Source of the DNA: Liolophura sinensis
Taxonomy: Eukaryota > Mollusca > Polyplacophora > Chitonida > Chitonidae
Length of the DNA stretch: 64,000 bases
NCBI RefSeq assembly: GCF_032854445.1
Contig: NC_088297.1
Location: 2,337,403-2,401,402, forward strand
Direction: 5' to 3'
The notes under the pieces are model-generated. The model saw only the letters and a program-made list of their open reading frames with translations, was not told where the DNA came from and ran no database searches. Each line of letters begins with the position of its first letter. Position 1 is the first letter of the stretch. The position numbers were made by a program, and so were the translations under genes. Positions 57,400 through 64,000 of the stretch are shown in pieces.

Positions 57400-58290
57400 C
57401 AGAATTATATATCTTTTTTATATATCCTGCCACCCGCGTCAAACAAAAAAGCCAGTCCCTTTTACTCTTGCGAGACGAATTTGTACAATCGTACCTAACA
57501 AATAACTTCAAAATATCAGATTATCTGAATTAAAAACTTTTCTATTAATGAGGCATTATCCAAAAGAAGTAGTAGACATCGGTATTGACGAAGCAAACAA
57601 AATTGATATTTCAGTTTTACGGACCAGCAAACTGATTTTTAACACCGATACGCTTTCATTTGTAAGCGCTCATAACCCTAACAATGCCAACTTCTTTCCT
57701 ATTATCCACAACAACCGACCACTACTAGAACTAAATGATCGTCTCACAAAAACTTTTCATCAAACCAAAATTATAAACGGTTAAAGACGGGTTCCTAATC
57801 TTAACTTCTAACAAAGGCTCGGTTTACTACGAACTTAATAGAAGCCAGTTATACAAATTCCAAGTGTGGATACCCGGGATGCGAATGATGTGAACATTTA
57901 ATAACAAGCAGTCATTTTTTGTTTCATGTTACCAATTTTAACTTCCGTATGAAAGCTAATATAAACCGTTATTCCCCAAATCTACTGTATGTCTTAACCT
58001 GCTCTAATTGCAACAAATTCTACATTGGCGAAACCGGTGATTCATTAAGGAATCAAATTAGGGTACATTGGCAACAAATTAACACGCCAAGATTACAGAT
58101 TTTACCTGTAACCAAGTATATCCCATCATGTACCCCTAACCTACACAGTGGGCCCAAGTTCCACATAATGCCATTCTTTAAATTATCGGTGAATAACGCT
58201 CAAACCAGAGGAATCAAAGAACAGTACTTCATTCATAAAATCAAATCTGAACTTAACAGAGAAAACATCGGGAGATAACCTATCCGAATG
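57400..58290 (+). mobile_element. Penelope-like element fragment with GIY-YIG endonuclease domain
   Basis: Three broken frames in order: 57420-57530; 57548-57784 ('LSFVSAHNPNNANFFPII'); then 'CGYPGCE' followed by a stop and 57919-58278 with 'LLYVLTCSNCNKFYIGETGD', 'SLRNQIRVHWQQINTPRLQI' and 'RGIKEQYFIHKIKSELNREN'. The YVLTC...YIGETG core and the C-G-x-P-x-C lead-in are typical of the GIY-YIG end of Penelope-like elements. The reverse transcriptase is absent, so it is a 5'-truncated, inactive copy. Confidence 0.82.
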
Positions 58291-58356
58291 AATAATCACC
58301 TGGGCAAGTTCAAAATTTATTATATTATATGTAATTTGTAACTCGGACTGACCACC

Positions 58357-58466
<110 letters not shown>

Positions 58467-58565
58467 GAAAATTTCTTGACTATGGTGTTGATCACTCATC
58501 AATCTATGTACCAGTCATAATCGAATGAATGCTAGCAACACTTATATTTGCCTACCTTTGTATGG

Positions 58566-58795
58566 TTATTTATTTATTTGATTGGAGTATTACGCCGCAC
58601 TTAAGAATTTTTCACTTATTCGCCGACGGCCACATTATGATGAGAAGAAACCAGGCAGAGCCCGGGGGAAAATCAGGACCATTCGCAGGTTGTTGGGAGA
58701 ACTTCCCAAGACAACATGAGATGGACCTGAACTAACAGCGACAGCATTGGTGGGAGGCTTCTGCGTGATGGCGCTGCGCTAACATGCTAAACACC
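58566..58795 (-). mobile_element. Family-1 SINE, diverged, minus orientation
   Basis: 'attggagtattacgccgcac' through 'cattggtgggaggcttctgc' and 'gcgctgcgctaacatgctaa'. Confidence 0.82.
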
Positions 58796-59314
58796 AGGTC
58801 ACGTATTCCCATCTACTTTCGTTGCTGTTGCCCTCGCTTGCTTCACATTTGCTCACCTTATTTAAATACCAGCTGTGTACAATTGCGCTTGTTTCGGCCA
58901 AATATACCCAAATTGGAACGATTCAGTTCCAACCGGTCTGTCACTAAGCACAGAATCGTAGTCAGCCTGAAGTGATCTGGACGTATCATGCGATGCTCAC
59001 TAAATCAATTTAGTTATGATGTGTATTCTGGCTAGGTATATATCTATACGACTTCTTGAATTTCTTCAAAATTTTAAAAAAATTACAGTTGAAATAAGTT
59101 TCAAATTGGCGACACAGTATTACATTGTACTCAGAATAACTTTTTGGGATAATACTAAGATTTGGCTTAAAGATTTACCTTATCATTTTTTTCACTGATA
59201 CACTGAAATAGATATATATATATATATATATTTCTATTCTTTTTCTTGTTTTGATTTCCATGGCGGTGTTCAGATTACGTTTTTAGAATTAAATCTCCTC
59301 GCTGTTCCCTGCAG

Positions 59315-59526
59315 ATATCTCATACTGTATGACCCAACTATCGCGTAATGTAGTTCAGAGGTTGGTTTATAAGATGGCTGAGAGCTACCGGTGGCAAATC
59401 GTGGCTGATCTCATCAGGGCATGGAGGCAGGCAAATCCAGGAAGTGAAACCATGGCCGAGGAACTTTACATTAATAACGTGATTAGTTCTAACAGTTTGT
59501 TCACGAGGTCAGGAATGAAATCTGAG
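59315..59526 (+). CDS. TRANK1: TRANK1-like gene B, helical exon
   Basis: The acceptor TGTTCCCTGCAG and the strong donor GAG|GTAAGT border a 212-nt exon, phase 1 in and phase 0 out. It encodes DISYCMTQLSRNVVQRLVYK, then MAESYRWQIVADLIRAWRQA. Confidence 0.75.
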
Positions 59527-59693
59527 GTAAGTTCATGTCAAACAAAACAAATGCAATAGTTACGAAAATATGCAAAGTGATCGATGTGGTCAAACAGACC
59601 CGTTTCTTTTATTTAACCTCTAAGCACTTTGCGCCAAGTTAGGCTGCAACCGGTATCATTTTCTAAGTCTTTGGCCCGATTCGGGTTTGATCC

Positions 59694-60283
59694 CAAGGTT
59701 CGTATTTATAAAACGACTCTAGGATTAAGTCATACATTTCAGGCAATTACAAATTAAAAATTAAAAAATTACAATTACAAATTACAATTAAACTCAGAAG
59801 AGGGAAAGATAAACTTCCTAAAGCAAAGCATTTTAATTTTAGCCATGTTTGAATGTTTCACTTAAGTCTTAAGATGCTCGATATAGTTGCTCTTAGGGCT
59901 CATGTTTATCAAACAACTTAAGACTTCAATCATAATTTGCAAGTGCTTTAAACAGTCAGATTCAGAACAAGCAAGAACTCGTATTGTGGTTGGTACTTAT
60001 ACATTGTTTTTTATCACTGTACAAGTTAATAACTTTCTGGAGCGAAATCTTTAACCTGTAGACTCGAAGACGAGCTAGAACAAATGTCCAAATCGCAGAA
60101 GAACACATTTTTTTTTTTATGAGCAGACATGCACCGATAATTGTGACGTAATAAAGGAGGGACTAAAGGGTTCATAGCTTAGAACCGTACTGTTAGAGGT
60201 GGGAGAAGGCTTTACGAGTTGCCCGTCGCAGCGGTGTTTAAATTGTTCACTTAAGTCTTAAGACGTTGATAAATTTGAGTCCG
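59694..60283. mobile_element. Two adjacent diverged MITE copies
   Basis: 'cgtatttataaaacgactct' to 'cttaagtcttaagatgctcg', then 'agggctcatgtttatcaaac' to 'cttaagacgttgataaattt'. They share ends with 33438-33664. Confidence 0.55.
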
Positions 60284-60452
60284 GGTGTACTGACATCAAG
60301 ACGTACACTCTAACCAATACGCCACCTAAGCGGTTCAACTACTTATAGAGTTACTTATCAAATTATTATTACAATAAAATTGGAAACAAAGAAAATGCTC
60401 TACACTTTACACTTAAATTTAAACTGCTTTGCCCCTTTGGTCTTTATACAAG

Positions 60453-60660
60453 GTCATTCAGGTACTGCTTGACAATGGAGCCCGCCTGAGGCCATCACGC
60501 AAGGGAGCTGACGAGCCAGTCAGTGTGGCCGTTGAGAGGAAAGAATTTCGGGTCATTTCCGTTTTGCTTGATCATAGCTTAAGCCCGAAAAACATCCAAT
60601 GGAGCACAGGGGACCCTCCACTACATGTGGCTCTGAAGGTGGCTTTGGACTGGGATAAAG
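60453..60660 (+). CDS. TRANK1: TRANK1-like gene B, ankyrin exon 3
   Basis: The acceptor TTTATACAAG and the donor GTACAG border a 208-nt exon, phase 0 in and phase 1 out. It reads VIQVLLDNGARLRPSRKGAD, then EPVSVAVERKEFRVISVLLD and GDPPLHVALKVALDWDK, two ankyrin repeats. Confidence 0.85.
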
Positions 60661-60729
60661 GTACAGTGGAGCAACTTGCTGTATTTGACTCAATTGTTTG
60701 AAATCAAAGACAAAGTGCAGTCTAAATGA

Positions 60730-60935
60730 TCGAAAAAAAGCTACACATGGCAGATCAAAACTTGGCCCATACGCCATGCTCAACGACGTGCAATTTTCGG
60801 AGAAAAGCTACGCATGGCAGACCAACACTTGGCCTCTACACTTATGCTAGGCAACGTGCAATGTTCGGAGAAAAGCTACACATGGCAGATCAACACTTGA
60901 CTTCTACACTTATACTGAACAGCATGCAAATTTGC
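60730..60935. repeat. ~70-bp tandem repeat, three units
   Basis: 'gaaaagctacacatggcaga', 'tcaacacttggcc' and 'aacgtgcaattttcgga' recur three times. Confidence 0.85.
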
Positions 60936-61239
60936 TAATTGTTAAGTCCTTGTCCAAGAATATAGGAATTGATGTGAAATAGCTCGCTTAATAGGCATAC
61001 GTCATACCTACCCAGCCATCACTGCAAAGAAAGCTGTTCTCATAACCACTGATTGTTTGATCTTATCCCGAGCCAACAGGCTAAAAAACCTACTTGATTG
61101 ATAACAGTAGTATATAGAACATGTATATAACGATAGGTATTCACAGATAAAAGTGCAAAATGAACATGAAAGTTAAACGATAATATGGCAAAGGCGCGAC
61201 AATGATATGGGGATAGTTATACTTCCCATATACTCCCTA

Positions 61240-62050
61240 AAGGACGTACGGCATAGAGAGTAAATTCAGAGCAGCGACGTTAATGTGACAGTTGGCCAAT
61301 TTTCAAACGTTACCGGTGAAATACGACCTCCTATCAATTTAACTCAGTTACGGTTTTATTCTAACCGTTCATGTAAATGTATTAATAGTAGCAAATTACA
61401 CGCCCTCTAGCACCATGACTTAAGGAGAATGTGGTAAAATAAAGAAGTGATGTTAATTGCAATTTATTAGACGTCACTGTCCGTTAGGTGACATGTCAAA
61501 GAAATCAACTGGGAAATGAAATTAGGTGACCGAAAACTGTTTAGAAAGATTCGAGTGAAGTTACATTCTAAACGATTACTGTCACAAAAAAGCATGTATC
61601 GAGTGAATCTTACCATTATTTAGATTCCTTACCCGAAGAAAACAGAATATTTCCGAACTCTAAACCTATCTGATGCAGAAAGGAGAGTTGCAACTTGTCA
61701 TAAGGCACGAACAGATTTGATGAAGCAAACATTTCCGCTTCCAATCATCTTGCATTACACTTAGACGTAATAATGTAAAAATTAAACAAAACACAGAACC
61801 AAACTAAGGCAGTGACGATAGAGTAATGCCTGGCAAATGGCCACACGAGCTACTGGATGTCTATGAAACAAAGTAAAAGGTTTCAGCACAGAGAACTCAG
61901 CCGGTGCTGTGACGGCAGTGTGATGGTTGGCCAATGGTCACAGACACAGCTATGAAACAAAGTAAAAGGCTTCAGCACAGAGCTAATCTGGTGCCGTGAC
62001 GACAGTGTGATGGTTGGCCAACAGTCACAGACACAGCTATGAAACAAAGC
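61240..62050. repeat. Family R repeat copy and partial ~95-bp tandem units
   Basis: 61245-61480 follows the family R order seen at 49540-49800. From 61803 to 62050, units 'cagtgtgatggttggccaa' plus 'cacagctatgaaacaaagta' plus 'aaaggcttcagcacagag' recur two to three times. Confidence 0.6.
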
Positions 62051-62381
62051 CCACAGGTCTCACATTACTCCATTATCTAGAAAAACGTCAGAGAAGATAT
62101 TAAAGTGGCGTTTTCAAATTTTGCTACATGTAGCTATTTAGATTCAAATTTGTTTATCTGAGTTTGTTTAAGATACTCTGAATAATTTTGACCAAGGATG
62201 TTATCACTCCACGGATATTGTAAGATCAATTGATTCACTGTCCGCAATGTCCAAAAAAACTATTATTACTGTTATCATAAAAAGTAATTATTGGTGTATT
62301 GACAACTATTGTCCTTTAACTTACCTTCCTGTTTTATTTGCTCGATCGCCTCCCTCAAATGTTTCACTTTCATGTCCTCAG

Positions 62382-63754
62382 GTTACTTTGAACTATTCGA
62401 GAAGCTTCTGGAGCTGTTTGTTCAGGGTGGTCCGGCGTACAGCTCATTAGTCCGTCAATTGCAGATAAACATGGCAACACGTTGTTAGATGTGATAGGAA
62501 AGTACGGAACCAGCTGCCATACAGAACGGGCTGTCGATCTCCTGAGGCGCTGGACGCAAACCAGGGGTGACGATCAACCAACGATGTCGCCTGTGCAAGG
62601 GGACAGATTAACCATGGTTTCAAGAGCAACAACTTTGCGAAAAGGCATCAAAACAGCTCAAAGCAAGGTCGTAAAAGCAAGGCAGTCAGCTGCAGACAAA
62701 CCAAACGCCAGTTCATCGTCAAAAACTGTTATTATAGACTTTATTAACAGAGAAAGTGAAGATTGGACAAAAGAAGATGAACCACTAGCAGGGGAGAAGA
62801 AAAGATCATATTTGGATTACAAGGCACATTCAGGGAATAGCATTGTTTCGCTTCCTGCCCACAAAATTGAAAAAGGCAATGCAGAAATGGTCGACAACGA
62901 AACGAATAAACCACTAAAGTTGGAGACAGATTTTGAACTTGACACCAGAGTATTTGATCACTTGGCATGGGAAGTGGAATGCACGGCTGAGGTTCGGAGA
63001 ACTTTTCAAGACAGAAAATGGCCCTATGGGTTGAAAAAGAAAGCTATTGATGCAATTCAGCGCTTGGGTGAAGGTGAATGGACTGACTCCTTATCTAAAC
63101 GCGTCCAGTATGTATCTGCAGATCTCAAACTTTTCGAGGCTAAGATATCCAAAGACGCCCGCATTCTTTGGGAGTTGGCAATTTCTTTTTCGCCCAGGCT
63201 TTCACACGAGCAAAAGCCCTATTATTTAGAGATTATTCGAGTGTGGGATATTGTCCTGGATCACGACAAGCTCTCCCATCGGATCCGGCGAGTGGAAAAG
63301 TCTCATAGAAAGGGACAAACGTACCTCCGCTCGCCGAAACTTGTGAGCGTACCAACGTCACGACCGTCTAAGACAGACAATACTAGGTATCGTCTTCCGC
63401 AAAGGTTCACGGAAGCGCCAGAGGAAGAATGCGCAGAAGTGGTCCTTTCACCTGCAGCCAATCCGAACGACAACGAGTACAATGTACTAAAATTCTACGA
63501 CTTCTCATCAGATGTTGTCCGTCGAATCCTACAGCAAACGAATGAAAACATTGACTTTCCGTTTAAAGTAACAGCTGTTGAACAAAATATTATCAGTCTC
63601 CGTCCGGAATCAGTCCTTCTCTTGGCAGGACGCAGCGGGACAGGGAAAACAACATGTTGTTTGTACCGTCTTTGGCATAGCTACAAAGCATACTGGAGCC
63701 AGGCACTTTGCGAAGAACCCCTTATTCCGCGGGGGAATCCAGCGGAAGCTTCAG
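62382..63754 (+). CDS. TRANK1: TRANK1-like gene B, large exon: last ankyrin repeat, linker and Walker A, with a one-base frameshift
   Basis: Acceptor TGTCCTCAG; phase 1 in and phase 1 out (donor GTATGA). The exon starts GYFELFEKLLELFVQGG in one frame, then must shift near 62434-62437 to read VQLISPSIADKHGNTLLDVI in the frame that stays open to the end. The first frame stops at TAG 62486-62488. After the ankyrin end come a charged linker, the helical region FDHLAWEVECTAEVRRTFQD to SHRIRRVEKSHRKG found before the helicase in TRANK1, and the Walker A AGRSGTGKTTC (63625-63657). The rest of the helicase lies outside the window. The shift is either a real lesion or a one-base assembly error. Confidence 0.82.
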
Positions 63755-64000
63755 GTATGACAAATTTTCCTCCCATTTTTGAATACCGGGTAAATTATTT
63801 TGGCTCTGTACACAATGCTGTTTATTACATCAACGTGATGCTCTTATGCACACTTGAATTCCAAACCCGACAGAGAAATATATATTTGCATTTGACCGGG
63901 GAATTATTTACTGAATTTTTAAAATTTGAATTAAATGCCGTGCCTTGAATTTCGACCGATTGCATCCTGGAAAACTATTCTTCCCGACACGTTACCTAGT
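63755..64000 (+). other. Start of the gene B intron after the Walker A exon
   Basis: Matches 342-587 with two substitutions and one single-base indel. The open frame running to 63948 is intron read-through. Confidence 0.8.

Overview
This is eukaryotic, intron-rich, AT-rich DNA from an invertebrate, most likely a mollusc (bivalve or gastropod) or another lophotrochozoan. The grounds are two tRNA-derived SINE families whose tails (a 'cgccgtactcaag' type and a 'gtttaacgtcgtact' type) I associate with mollusc genomes, a CR1/Jockey-like LINE, Tc1 and Penelope-like relics, and long minisatellites. There are no operons or bacterial genes. The species call is inference.

Two neighbouring genes on the + strand encode very large TPR/ankyrin/UvrD-like helicase proteins of the TRANK1 type. 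Gene A enters from the left edge and supplies the 3' half (about 1-18582): eight coding exons with mutually consistent splice phases, covering Walker A, DETQD, NYR, motif V and motif VI of a superfamily-1 helicase, then a long helical C-terminus with a candidate CCCH zinc finger. Gene B leaves at the right edge and supplies the 5' half (about 47.8-64.0 kb): TPR-like exons, ankyrin exons, then the exon with Walker A. Bases 1-587 and 63414-64000 are near-identical copies of the same exon and intron start, so the window spans about one unit (~63.4 kb) of a recent tandem duplication. Gene B carries a one-base frameshift in its last ankyrin repeat.

Between the two genes (18.6-47.3 kb) lie: a 30-bp minisatellite of about 65 units that is open in one frame on each strand (19.94-21.90 kb); a palindromic AACACA/TGTGTT array (23.3-24.1 kb); a 29-bp minisatellite (24.4-25.0 kb); and a ~9 kb tandem segmental duplication (25.3-34.27 and 34.28-43.17 kb). 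On the minus strand of the duplication and just beyond it are short terminal-type exons, all with phase-1 acceptors. Five encode a pair of C2H2 zinc fingers (Z1-Z5) and two encode a transmembrane segment plus short tail. Together they resemble a library of alternative 3' exons. Three of the four duplicated zinc-finger exons have been damaged, each in a different way. The duplication also holds a near-perfect 43-bp hairpin, a tandem-amplified MITE fragment (3 versus 9 units), and a SINE present with target-site duplication in copy 1 and absent from an empty site in copy 2.

Introns carry mobile DNA: a Tc1 relic, several SINEs (four full copies with visible target-site duplications in the window), an antisense CR1-like LINE with a 2A-like NPGP motif, a Penelope-like GIY-YIG fragment, MITEs, and AT-repeat microsatellites. 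Exon borders were read by eye from splice consensus, frame and domain content; no transcript evidence was available.
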